DNA of 64,000 bases, from positions 80,374,647 through 80,438,646 of the forward strand of contig NC_133174.1 in assembly GCF_040802235.1 (NCBI RefSeq), given 5' to 3'. This stretch comes from Manis javanica. Taxonomy: Eukaryota; Chordata; Mammalia; Pholidota; Manidae. Below, one piece after another: positions 9,946 to 20,329 of this stretch. Numbering within the stretch: the first letter of the stretch is position 1; each line of letters starts with the position of its first letter. A program made the position numbers and the translations under genes. The notes below the pieces were generated by a model. The model made no database searches. It was not told where the DNA came from and saw only the letters and a program-made list of their open reading frames with translations.

Positions 9946-10436
9946 TGTAAGAATAGAAATAGGTTAGCATAAGCATAGCCATCTTAAAGGCCTAGAAGCC
10001 ATTTTCTGAGTATGTGACTTAGAAAGAAAAACTGGAACTGGGTAAGGCCTTGAAAAACAAGTTAATCATGAGCACCGGGTGGTGGGCAGCTGTGACCCTT
10101 GGTCAGCTAACCTTGGTCAGTAAATCTTACATACCAAGCTTATCGTGCAGAACCTCCCTAACCATTGAGGAGTAGTCTTACCCTGCCCTTGCTTAACCCC
10201 AGGATATATGTCTTGCAAGAATAATGTATAGTTATAGAAAATTGCTATGAGTTAAGTGCTTTGAAATTGCTATATAAACCCTTGGCTCTGAGTGCTCGGG
10301 GTCCTTGTTGAGACCCGCTGCATCGGGCTGACTTGGACCCCAACTAGTTGGCTGAATAAAGACTTTGCTTGAATTTACATCTCTATGCCTGTGTAGTTTG
10401 TTCTCTGGGGAAGCCTCGGAAGCCTGCACCCTAACA
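9946..10436 (+). repeat. ERV-A 3' LTR
   Basis: 491 bases, the same length and boundaries as the 5' LTR. It is identical except for C10316 where the 5' copy has T5295. It is followed by the right copy of ATTAC. The short minus-strand ORFs in both LTRs (5211-5540 and 10232-10429) are the same chance frame in duplicated sequence. Confidence 0.92.
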
Positions 10437-10441
10437 ATTAC
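10437..10441. repeat. Target-site duplication of ERV-A, right copy (ATTAC)
   Basis: Direct repeat of 4920-4924; it closes the provirus. Confidence 0.8.
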
Positions 10442-10673
10442 TATGTAAATGTCTTATAAATAGTAATGGCTCCATACATTTATCACAAATTTGGCCTACA
10501 AATGTCAAATAATATGAGGCCATAAACATTTTATCAAATAGTCTTCTTGATAAATTCAATATTTTGCCTAATTTCTTTTAAAATCTGACTAGATTGTCTG
10601 TTTTAAAAATTATTTAATGTGGTTGATGAAGAGCTATTACTAAGAGTCAAAATGTCATATTTTATACCTGTCA

Positions 10674-10698
10674 ATTATTCTTACATTATTATTATTTT
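10674..10698. repeat. 25-bp target-site duplication, left copy
   Basis: The 25 bases beginning ATTATTCTTACATTATTATT are repeated without mismatch at 12362-12386. The pair brackets both L1 segments between them. Confidence 0.85.
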
Positions 10699-11330
10699 TT
10701 AAAATTTTTTCTGTACTTTCTGTCCCCAGGATGTATTTATTTCAAAGCTGGAAGCATGTACTTTTTAACCTGCTTCACCCATTTCACCCTCTTCCCAACC
10801 TACTGGCAACTACCAATCTGTTCTCTGTACTGATGAGCTCATTTTGCTTGTTTGGGGTTATGTTTTTCGTATTCCACATACACATGAGGTAATATAGTAC
10901 TTGGCTTTCTCTGTCTGACTTATTTCAGTTAGCATAATGCTCGCTCATAAGATCCATCCATGTTGCAAATGGCAAGATTTCCTTCTTTTATAACCAAATA
11001 ATATTCCATTGTATATATTTATCACATTTTCTTTACCTATTCATCTGTCATTGGACAGTTAGGTTGCTTCCATTTCATGACTATTGTAAATAATGCTGCA
11101 ATAAACATAAGAATGCATATATCTTTCTGAATTAGTAATTTTGTTCTCTTCAAATAAATTCCTAGACATGAAATTATTGGATCATACGGCATTTCAATTT
11201 CTAGTTTTTTGAGAAACCTCCATATTGCTTTCCATAGTGGCTGTACCATTTTACATTCCCACCAACAGTGGGAATGGGGAAAAGGGTTTCCTTTCCACCA
11301 CATCTTTGCCAACATTGTTATTTCTTATCT
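10699..11330 (-). mobile_element. L1 3' fragment (-), possible 3' transduction
   Basis: The minus strand holds the end of L1 ORF2 and 3' UTR. The translated segment at 11037-11315 has the typical C-terminal pattern ([20 protein letters not shown]) followed by the conserved region before the ORF2 end. It ends in a T-rich stretch at 10690-10715, the complement of a poly(A) tail. It is a different, more diverged subfamily than the next segment (11331-12361), with the same orientation and no duplication of its own. The shared 25-bp duplication suggests both arrived in one event. Confidence 0.7.
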
Positions 11331-12361
11331 TTTTTTTCTTATTAAAGTTTCACTGATATACAATCTTATGATGGCTTCACATAAACAACATTGTGGTTTC
11401 AACAGTCACCCATATTATTAAGTCCTCACCCCCTCTAGTGTGCTCACTGTCTACCAATGTGGTAAGATGCTATAAAGTCACTACTTGTCTTCTCCGTGCT
11501 GCACTGCCTTCCCAGTGACCTACCTATATTGTGATTGAGAATTATAGTGCCCTTTAATCCCCTTTTCCTTCCCCATCCACCCTCCCCAACCCCTCCCTTT
11601 GGTAACCACTAGTCCCTTCTCAGTGTCTATGAGTCTGCTGCTATTTTGTTCCTTCAGTTCTGCCCTGCTGTCATACTCCACAAATGAGTGAAATCATTTG
11701 GTATTTATCTTTCTCCACTGGGCTTATTTCAATGAACCTAATAACCTCTAGTTACACCCATGTTGTTGCAAATGGTAGGATTTGTTTTATTTTTATGGCT
11801 GAATAATATTCCATTGTATATATGTACCACATTTTCCTTGTCCAATCATTTACTGATGGACACATAGGTTGCTTCCATATCTTGGCTATTGTAAACAGTG
11901 CTGCAATAAACATAGGGGTGCATATGTCTTTTTGAATCTGAGATCTTGTTTTCTTTGGGTAAATTCCTAGGAGTGGAATTATTGGGTTAAATGGTATTTC
12001 TATTTTTTGTCTTTTGAGGGACCTACATATTGCTTTCCTCAATGGTTGCATGAATTCACATTACCACCAGCAGTGTAGGAGGGTTCCCCTTTCCCTGCAT
12101 CCTTGCCAGCATTTGTTGTTTCTTGTCTTTTGGGTGTTGGCCATCTTAAGTGGTGTGAGGTGATATCTCATTGTGGTTTTAATTTGCATTTCCCTGATGA
12201 TTAGCAATGTAAAGCATCTTTTTATGTGCCTATTGGCCATCCATATTTCTTCTTGGGAAAAGTGTCTGCTCAGATCCTCCCCGCATTTTTTAATTGGGTT
12301 ATTTGTTTTTTTGGGTGTTGAGGCATGTGAGTTCTTTATGTATTTTGGATGTTAACCTCTT
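11331..12361 (-). mobile_element. 5'-truncated L1 (-)
   Basis: The minus strand carries the L1 3' UTR (11340-11750) and the C-terminal part of ORF2 (for example 11752-12051, with [12 protein letters not shown]). The 5' truncation point at about 12357 abuts the right copy of the 25-bp duplication, as target-primed reverse transcription leaves it. A short A-rich tail (t-run at 11329-11338 on the + strand) separates it from the older L1 piece at 10699-11330. Confidence 0.85.
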
Positions 12362-12386
12362 ATTATTCTTACATTATTATTATTTT
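12362..12386. repeat. 25-bp target-site duplication, right copy
   Basis: Perfect repeat of 10674-10698, directly after the truncated 5' end of the L1. Confidence 0.85.
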
Positions 12387-12564
12387 CTTTGCAGGACTTA
12401 TGGTACATTTGTGCATTTTGTGACTTAATTTAGGTAAAACCAGAGAATACTATCTGTAAATTAATTTAATAGGATTAAGAGTCCATAATCACTGTGATAT
12501 TCCTGCCTCTCAAATCTACAGTGTAAGCTGTGTCTATTTCCAAAATTCATTCTCTTAATTAATA

Positions 12565-12790
12565 ATATAGCAGTTAAGAGATCAGGTTCTAGAATTAAAT
12601 TCCCTGAGATAAAATCTGAACTTCACCATGTATTAGTATGTGATATTAGACATGGTATTAATCACTCTGATTTAGTTTCCTCAGCTGTAAAATAGGAATG
12701 ATAATAGTATCTATCTTATAGGATGAATTATGAACATTAAATGCAATAACACAAGTGGTAAGAGTATTTAGTACATAGTAAAATTAATAA
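12565..12790 (+). repeat. MIR SINE
   Basis: Decayed tRNA-derived MIR. The recognisable path runs from 'gcagttaagagatcaggttctagaa' through 'tagtttcctcagctgtaaaataggaatgataatagta' to 'cacaagtggtaagagtatttagtacatagta'. The core and 3' domain are in the expected order. Confidence 0.8.
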
Positions 12791-12834
12791 CATTTATCTA
12801 ACTTTTATATTTATAGTTATTAGAGAGTATTACT

Positions 12835-13060
12835 TGCAAGACATGGACTGAAATCAGATTTTAATATTGAAATTCTGTCTTGTAAACTTAACAGTTTTAA
12901 GTACTTAGGCAAGGTACTTAACCTTTCTGTGTCTTATTTTCAAATAAAAGTGATACTAATGCCTACTTAACAGCAGTGTAATGAAAATTAAATGAGTTGC
13001 TAACAGTGATTTGTTTTAAACATTGCTTGGCACATAGTATTATATACATCTCTATTAAAT
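12835..13060 (+). repeat. MIR SINE, second copy
   Basis: A second, more diverged MIR in the same orientation. It shows 'aggcaaggtacttaacctttctgtg', 'aatgaaaattaaatgagttgctaa' and 'ttgcttggcacatagtatta', which follow MIR order. It is about 45 bases from the previous MIR and is a separate insertion. Confidence 0.7.
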
Positions 13061-13740
13061 ATATAAATAAAGGTGTTTTCTTATTTCCCTTAATGCTGTG
13101 TAATTAATTAACCCAAGCATTGTTGAATAAGCAAAGTAAGAATAATGTTCAGAATTGTTTGTCTAATTAATGCCCCAGCATTACCCCTCCATTACTTTTG
13201 CATTATTCTTCATTTCCTCTTGTCTTTTGACATGTTTAAATATTGGGCATTTGGGTGAGCATCCCAACTATCTGTTAAGACTTAATTGTTTCTTTTAGCC
13301 AATAATACATTTGACAAGTATAGGAAATAATTCATTGTAGGGCATAACCTAGTTAATCACTTTCTGGCCACAATGGAACATCCTGAGTTCTGCCAATTTA
13401 GTATGATTACAGACTTACTCAAATGGGTTAAACAACACATGTTTAAATGCAGGTTTTGATTTTATGAATCTTTTAGTTCCCTTTAAGCCAGAAATTAATT
13501 ATACAACATAAACCTTCAGGAACTTTACTTCATTAATATTATTGTACTTAAAACAAAAAAAAATAGATATGACAACTAAATGTAATATGATATCCTGGAT
13601 CGAATATTAGAACAGAAAAAGGACATTGGTAGAGAAAAAATTAAAGAAATCTGAGTAATATCTTTAATTTAGTTAATAACAACATACCACTATTAATTTC
13701 TAAATTTTGATAAATGCACTATGATTATGTACAATATTAA
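13061..13740. other. AT-rich DNA, nothing recognised
   Basis: No gene, no clear repeat and no long frame was seen on either strand. Confidence 0.45.
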
Positions 13741-13835
13741 CATCAGGGAAATGCAGGAAAAAGTACATGGGAACTTCCTGTATTATATTTTGAATTCTTT
13801 TGTAAATTTAAAAAAATTTTTCAAATATACACATT
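13741..13835 (+). repeat. Old L1 3'-end-like fragment
   Basis: 'catcagggaaatgcaggaaaaagtacatgggaact...' resembles the 3' end of old L1M elements. It is cut by the L1 insertion at 13850. The sequence beyond the insertion (19803 on) is also old L1. Confidence 0.45.
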
Positions 13836-13849
13836 AAAAAATGTTAAGC
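13836..13849. repeat. Target-site duplication of L1, left copy
   Basis: AAAAAATGTTAAGC, matched by AAAAAATTTTAAGC at 19789-19802 with one mismatch. It marks the L1 insertion ends. Confidence 0.7.
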
Positions 13850-14489
13850 GTAAAGATGGCAGCATGAAAGGAGAGACAGAGACTTCCTCCTAAAACTGGA
13901 TACAAGTAGAAATTTTAATTGGCACAACTAATCCTGAGAGAGCAACAGGAAAGAGGACGGTATCAGACTGCACACACCTGGAGAAAAGAGCAGACCTCAG
14001 TGAACAGGGTAACGTACCAGACCTGTGGCTCCGTGGGACCCGAGACCCTTCCCCACCCCAGGTCACTGGCAGGAGGAAGACAAATGGAGCAGGGAGGGAG
14101 TGGAAGACTTGGGACTGCTGAATACCTAGGTCCAGAGATCTGTGCTGGGAGCACAAACCTACATTTCATGGTGCTTTCATGAGAATCGTGTGACTACTGG
14201 TTTGGAAAGTTAATACAAGCAGAGTTCCTGGGGAGACTGGGATTCCGGCTGCTTGTGGAAAGCAGGGATCCATATCTGGCTGCTCTGGGACAAAAACTTA
14301 TACCTGTGTGCCCGGCCCACTGGCTCAGGCAGTGGAGACAGGCACAGGAGGCAGGAGGCAGGGAACAGCTCTTTTCTCCCCCCAGGCACCAGTACTGCTC
14401 CCCTGCAACCCCCTAACATTGCTTCAGGGGTTCAGCAGCTCGAGGATAGAGCTTCTGGACACTAGAGGGCGCCATATACAAACAGGAAA
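13850..14489 (+). promoter_or_regulatory. L1 5' UTR and internal promoter region
   Basis: Begins at the AAAGATGGC motif, where YY1 positions transcription starts in L1. The body is GC-richer ('gagacccttccccaccccagg', 'cacaggaggcaggaggcaggg') and has no tandem monomers. ORFs of 60-90 codons on both strands (13890-14465) are chance frames in this stretch. Confidence 0.75.
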
Positions 14490-15377
14490 ATCCACAGGAA
14501 ACTTGTCCAGAATAAAATTGTTAATAGAAGTCCTGAGAAAGATTTAAATGATATGGACCTCATGACTCTTCCTGAAAGAGAGTTCAAAATAAAAATAATC
14601 AACATCCTAATGGAGGTACGGAAAGACATCCAAGAATTCAGGAATTAAGTCAGGTCAGAGATCCAATTGTTAAAGAACACAATGGAGGGTATTAAAAGCA
14701 GGTTGGATATGGTGGAGGAGACAATAAATGAAATAGAAACTAGAGAAGAGGAATACAAAGAAGCTGAGGCACAGAGAGAAAAAAGGATCTCTAAAAATGA
14801 AAGAATATTGAGAGAACTGTGTGACCAATCCAAGCAGAACAATATTCGCATTATAGGGATACCAGAAGAAGAAGAGAGGGAAAAAGGGATAGAAAGTGTC
14901 TTTGATGAGGTAGTTGCTGAAAACTCCCCCAATCTGGGGAAGGAGATAGTCTCTCAGGCTATGGAGATCCACAGATCCCCCTACACAAGGAACCAAAGGA
15001 AGACAACACCAAGACACATAGTAAATAAAATGGGAAAGCTCAAGGAAAAGGACAGACTGTTAAAAGCAGCCAGAGGCAGAAATAAGATCACATACAAAGG
15101 AAATCCCATCAGACTAACAACAGACTTCTCAGCAGAAACCTTACAGGCCAGAAGGGAGTGGCATGATATATTTAATGCCATGAAGCAGAAGGGCCTGGAA
15201 CCAAGATTACTTTATCCAGCAAGATTATCATTTATATTTGAAGGAGGGATTAAACAATTTCCAGATAAGCAAAAGCTGAGAGAGTTTACCTCCCACAAAC
15301 CATATCTGCAGTCTATTTTGGAGGGTCTGCTACAGATGGAAGTGTTCCTAGGGGTGGATAGCTGTCACCAGAGGTAA
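14490..15377 (+). pseudogene. ORF1: L1 ORF1 (RNA-binding chaperone), one in-frame stop
   Basis: L1 ORF1p is a trimeric RNA chaperone that coats L1 RNA. The N-terminal part reads in frame (around M-T-L-P-E-R-E-F-K-I-K-I-I) to a TAA at 14646-14648, then continues in the same frame to 15377. The coiled coil is the Glu-rich run at about 14680-14840. The RRM-like domain shows N-N-I-R-I-I-G-I-P-E-E-E. The C-terminal domain shows S-A-E-T-L-Q-A-R-R-E-W and P-A-R-L-S-F-I-F-E-G. An ATG start is not clear upstream of 14508. Only the one stop was seen, so the decay is mild. Confidence 0.88.
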
Positions 15378-15617
15378 TAAAACCACAGTAAAGAAACTAG
15401 AACAGCTAATTACTAAGCAAATGCAAAATTAAATTAACTATCCCCAAAGTCAATCAAGGGATAGACAAAAAGTATAGAATCTGATACCTAATATATAAAG
15501 AATGAAGGAGGAAGAAAAAGGAGGAGAAATAGAAAAGAATCTTTTGATTGTGTTTGTAACAGCATACTAAGTGAGTTAAGTTAGACTCTTAGATAGTAAG
15601 GAAAGTAACCTGAACCT

Positions 15618-18600
15618 TTGGTAACCATGAATCTAAAGCCTGAAATGGCAATAAGTACATACCTATCGATAATCACCCTAAATGTAAATGGACTGAATGC
15701 ACCAATCAAAAGACATAGAGTCACTGAATGGATAAAAAAACAAGACCCATCTATATGCTGCTTACAAGAGACTCACCTCAAACCCAAAGACATGTACAGA
15801 TTAAAAGTCAAGGGATGGAAAAAGATATTTCATGCAAAAGATAGGGAGAAAAAAGCAGGTGTTGCAGTACTAGTATCAGACAAAATAGACTTCAAAACAA
15901 AGAAAGTAACAAGGTATAAAGAAGGACACTACATAATGATAAAGGGCTCAGTCCAACAAGAGGATATAAACATTATAAATATATATGCACCCAACACAGG
16001 AGCACCAGTATATGTGAAACAAATACTGACAGAACTAAAGGAAGAAATAGAATGCAATGCATTCATTTTAGGAGACTTCAACACACCATTCACTGAAAAG
16101 GACAGATCCACCAGACAGAAAATAAGTAAGCACACAGAGGCACTGAACAAAACATTAGAACAGATGGACCTAATAGACATCTATAGAACTCTACATCCAA
16201 AAGCAACAGGATACACATTCTTCTCAAGTGCACATGGAACATTCTCCAGAATAGACCACATACTAGGCCAAAAAAGAGACTCAGTAAATTCCAAAAAATT
16301 GAAATTCTACCAACCACCTTTTCAGACCAGAAAGGTATAAAACTAGAAATAAATTGTACAAAGAAAGCAAAAAGGCTCACAAACACATGGAGTCTTAACA
16401 ACATGCTAATAAATAATCAATGGATCAATGACCAAATTAAAATGGAGATCCAGCAATATATGGAAACAAATGACAACAATAACACAAAGCCCAACTTCTG
16501 TGAGAAGCAGTGTTAAGAGGAAAGTATATAGCAATCCAGGCATATTTAAAGAAGGAAGAACTATCCCAAATGAATAGTCTAATGTCACAATTATCGGAAT
16601 TGGAAAAAGAAGAACAAATGAGGCCTAAGGTCAACAGACGGAGGGACATAATAAAGATCAGAGAAGAAATAAATAAAATTGAGAAGAATAAAACAATAGC
16701 AAAAATTAATAAAACCAAGAGCTGGTTCTTTGAGAAAATAGGCGAAATAGATAAGCCTCTAGCCAGACTTATTCAGAGAAAAAGAGAATCAACACACATC
16801 AACAGAATCAGAAATGAGAAAGGAAACATCACGACAGACCCAATAGAAATACAAAGAATTATTAGAGACTACTATGAACCCTATATGCTAAGAAGCTGGA
16901 AAACCTAGAAGATATGGACAAGTTCCTAGAAAAGTACAACCTTTCAAGACTGACCAAGGAAGAAACACAAAATCTAAATAAACCAATTACCAGCAAAGAA
17001 ATTGAAGCGGTAATCAAAAAAATACCGAAGAACAAAACCCCCAGGCCAGATGAATTTACCTCGGAATTTTATCAGACAAACAGGGAAGACATAATACCCA
17101 TTCTCCTTAAAGTTTTCCAAAAAATGGAAGAGGAGGGAATACTCCCAAACTCATTCTATGAAGCCAACAACACCCTAATACCAAAACCAGGCAAAGAGCC
17201 CACCAAAAAAGAATACTACAGACCAATATCCCTGATGAATATAGATGTGAAAATACTCAACAAAATATTAGCAAACTGAATTCAAATATAGATCAAAAGG
17301 ATCATACACCACGACCAAGTGGGATTCATCCCAGGGATGCAAGGATGGTACAACATTCGAAAATCCATCAACATCATCCACCACTTCAACAAAAAGGACA
17401 AAAACCACATGATCATCTCCATAGATGCTGAAAAAGCATTCGACAAAATTCAACATCCATTCCTGATAAAAACTCTCAGCAAAATGGGTATAGAAGGCAA
17501 GTTCTTCAACATAATAAAGGCCATATATGATAAACCCACAGCCAATATAATACTGAACAGCGAGAAGCTGAAAGCTTTTCCTCTGAGATCGGGATCAAGA
17601 CAGGGATGCCCACTCTTCCCACTGTTATTTAACATAGTACTGGAGGTCCTAGCCATGGCAATTAGACAAAACAAAGAAATACAAGGAATCCAGATTGGTA
17701 AAGAAGAGGTTAAACTGTCACTGTTTGCTGATGACATGATATTGTACATAAAAAACCCTAAAGACTCCACTCTGAAACTAGTAGAGCTAATATCGGAATT
17801 CAGCAAAGTTACAGGATACAAAATTAACACACAGAAATCTGTGGCTTTCCTATACACTAACAATAAACTAATACAAAGAGAAATCAGGAAGACAATTCCA
17901 TTCACAATTGCATCAAAAAGAATAAAATACCTAGGAATAAACCTAACCAAGGAAGTGAAAGACCTGTACCCTGAAAACTATAAGACACTCTTAAGAGAAA
18001 TTAAAGAGGTCACTAACAAATGGAAACTCATCCCATGCTCATGGCTAGGAATAATTAATATCATCAAAATGGCCATCCTGCCCAAAGCAATATACAGATT
18101 TGATGCAATCCTTATCAAATTACCAACAACATTCTTCAACGAACTGGAACAAATAGTTCAAAAATTCATATGGAAACACCAAATACCCCGAATAGCCAAA
18201 GCAATCCTGAGAAAGAAGAATAAAGTAGGGGGGATCTCACTCCCCAACTTCAAGCTCTACTACAAAGCCATAGTAATCAAGACAATTTGGTACTGGCAAA
18301 AGAACAGAGCCATGGACCAGTGGAACAGATTAGAGACTCCAGACATTAACCCAAACATATATGGTCAATTAATATTCGATAAAGGAGCCATGGACATACA
18401 ATGGGGAAATGACAGTGTCTTCAACCACTGGTGCTGGCAAAACTGGACAGCTACATGTAAGAGAATGAAACTGGATCACTGTTTAACCCCATACACAAGA
18501 GTAAATTCAAAATGGATCAAAGACCTGAATGTAAGTCATGAAACCATAAAACTCTTAGAAAAAAACATAGGCAAAAATCTCTTGGATGTGAACATTAGTG

Positions 18601-19453
18601 ACTTCCTCATGAATATATCTCCCTGGGCAAGGAAAACAAAAGCAAAAATGAACAAGTGGGACTATATTAAGCTGAAAACTTCTGTACGGCAAAGGACACC
18701 ATCAATAGAACAAAAAGGTACCCTACAGTATGGAAGAATATATTCATAAATGACAGATCCGATAAAGGCTTGACATCCAAAATATATAAAGAGTTCACGC
18801 ACATCAACAAACAAAAAGCAAATAATCCAATTCAAAAATGGGCAGAGGAGCTGAACAGACAGTTCTCCAAAGAAGAAATTCAGATGGCCAACAGACACAT
18901 GAAAAGATACTCCACATTGCTAGTTATCAGAGAAATGCAAATTAAAACCACAATGAGATATCACCTCACACCAGTAAGGATGGCCACCATCCAAAAGACA
19001 AACAACAACAAATGTTGGCAAGGTTGTGGAGAAAGGGGAACCCTCCTACACTGCTGGTGGAAATGTAAATTAGTTCAACTATTGTGGAAAGCAATATGGA
19101 GGTTCCTCAAAATGCTCAAAATAGACTTACCATTTGACCCAGGAATTCCACTTCTAGGAATTCACCCTAAGGATGCAGCAGTCCAGTTTGAAAAAGACAG
19201 ATGCACCCCTATGTTTATCGCAGCAGTATTTACAATAGCCAAGAAATGGAAGCAACCTAAGTGTCCATCAGTAGACAAATGGATAAAGAAGATGTGGTAC
19301 ATATACACAATGGAATATTATTCAGCCATAAGAAGAAAACAAATCCTACCATTTGCAACAACATGGATGGAGCTAGAGGGTATTATGCTCAGTGAAATAA
19401 GCCAAGCAGAGAAAGACAAATACCAAATGATTTCACTCATCTGTGGAGTATAA
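15618..19453 (+). pseudogene. ORF2: L1 ORF2 (endonuclease and reverse transcriptase), broken
   Basis: ORF2p nicks target DNA and reverse-transcribes L1 RNA. The APE-type endonuclease spans 15618-16340 and keeps N-V-N-G-L-N, Q-E-T-H-L, G-D-F-N and S-R-I-D-H. The RT spans about 16920-18300, with A-F-D-K-I-Q, G-S-R-Q-G-C-P and the catalytic F-A-D-D at 17724-17735. The Cys-rich C-terminus (C-W-Q-G-C-G ... C-W-W-K-C-K) ends at TAA 19453. Breaks occur near 16340 (frameshift), about 16505, 16906 (TAG), 17277 (TGA) and 18747 (TAA followed by a frame change). About five lesions suggest moderate age. Confidence 0.92.
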
Positions 19454-19788
19454 GAACAAAAGAAAATGTCAAGGAACAAAACAGCAGCAGAATCACAGAA
19501 CCCAAGAATGAACTAACAGTTACCAAAGGGAAAGAGACTGGGGAGAATGGGAGGGTAGAGAGGGATAAGGGTGGGGAAGAAGAAAGGGGGTATTATGATT
19601 AGCATGTATAATGTTGGGGGTGGGGAAAGGGGAGGGCTTTGCAACACAGAGAAGACAAGTAGTGATTCTACAGCATCTTGCTATGCTGATGGACAGTGAC
19701 TGTAATGGGGTTTGTGGGGGGAACTTGGGGTAGGGGAGAGCCTAGTAAAATAATGTTCTTCAAAAAAATAAAAATAAATAAATTAAAA
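19454..19788 (+). other. L1 3' UTR and A-rich tail
   Basis: Contains G-rich runs ('ggggtggggaagaagaaaggggg', 'gttgggggtggggaaaggggaggg'), a common L1 3' UTR feature that can form G-quadruplexes. It ends 'cctagtaaaataatgttcttc' and an A-rich tail. Confidence 0.8.
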
Positions 19789-19802
19789 AAAAAATTTTAA
19801 GC

Positions 19803-19925
19803 CTACACCTACCATATAACCCAGTCATTCCACTCTCAGATATTTACAGAAGAAAAGTGAAATACACTTTTACAAGAATGTTGATAGCAGTTTTATTTGT
19901 AATAAATAAAACTAGAGAAAAGAGG
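19803..19925 (+). repeat. Old L1 fragment flanking the L1
   Basis: 'taccatataacccagtcattccactctcagatattta' is the ORF2 C-terminal region of an old L1M element, highly diverged. It is part of the target into which the L1 at 13850 inserted. Confidence 0.65.
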
Positions 19926-20329
19926 AAAACATATACGTGTAAAAGATAGTTGCATCATAAGTAGCTCTTAGCTCTTTTGTCTTAAATCAAATCATATGAT
20001 AAAAATTAAAATAAATCATTCATTATTGATTTATGGAGACAATATTCAGCTTTTAGTCTTATAGATTTTCAGCATTTAGCCTAACCAATAATATGAAAAT
20101 TAAAATCTATTTCTAGACATTAAAAAATTAAAATGCTATTTATAAGGATGAATAAAGCGATTATTGAATAAATTTTTTAATGATTCTGGTATCAAATTAA
20201 ATAAAACTGGAAAAATTTATCTATAAAAGCGAATGTGCATTTACCCACATGTCATTCATTTCCTCTTGTAACAAAACAAGTAAAATAGTCTGGTGATGAT
20301 TAGGATATTACTCAAGGGAAAAGTAAGTG
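19926..20329. other. AT-rich DNA, nothing recognised
   Basis: No frame and no recognised repeat. Confidence 0.45.

Larger units (their letters stand above)
4925..10436 (+). mobile_element. ERV-A: young non-autonomous gammaretroviral ERV with tRNA-Pro primer site
   Basis: Complete provirus structure: 491-bp LTR, PBS, leader, internal region, polypurine tract, 491-bp LTR, flanked by the 5-bp duplication ATTAC. The LTRs differ at one base by eye (T5295 against C10316), so the insertion is recent. The internal region (about 4.5 kb) has no retroviral reading frame of useful length. Only 11 codons of a gag start (6262) and a 30-codon env transmembrane-tail relic (9819-9908) are recognisably viral. 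Most of the rest is AT-rich filler shared with ERV-C at 44755-51661. The element must have been mobilised by proteins supplied in trans, as VL30-type elements are. Leader and PBS place it near murine-leukaemia-type gammaretroviruses. Confidence 0.9.
13850..19788 (+). mobile_element. Nearly full-length LINE-1 (+), inactive
   Basis: Starts with the YY1-type motif AAAGATGGCAGCATGA, then a 5' UTR of about 0.65 kb, ORF1, a spacer of about 240 bases, ORF2, a 3' UTR and an A-rich tail, inside a 14-bp duplication. ORF1 has a premature stop and ORF2 has several stops or frameshifts, so it cannot move on its own. Its 5' UTR does not resemble that of the L1 at 56150-62597, although the ORFs are closely related; the two are different subfamilies by promoter type. 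Confidence 0.93.
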
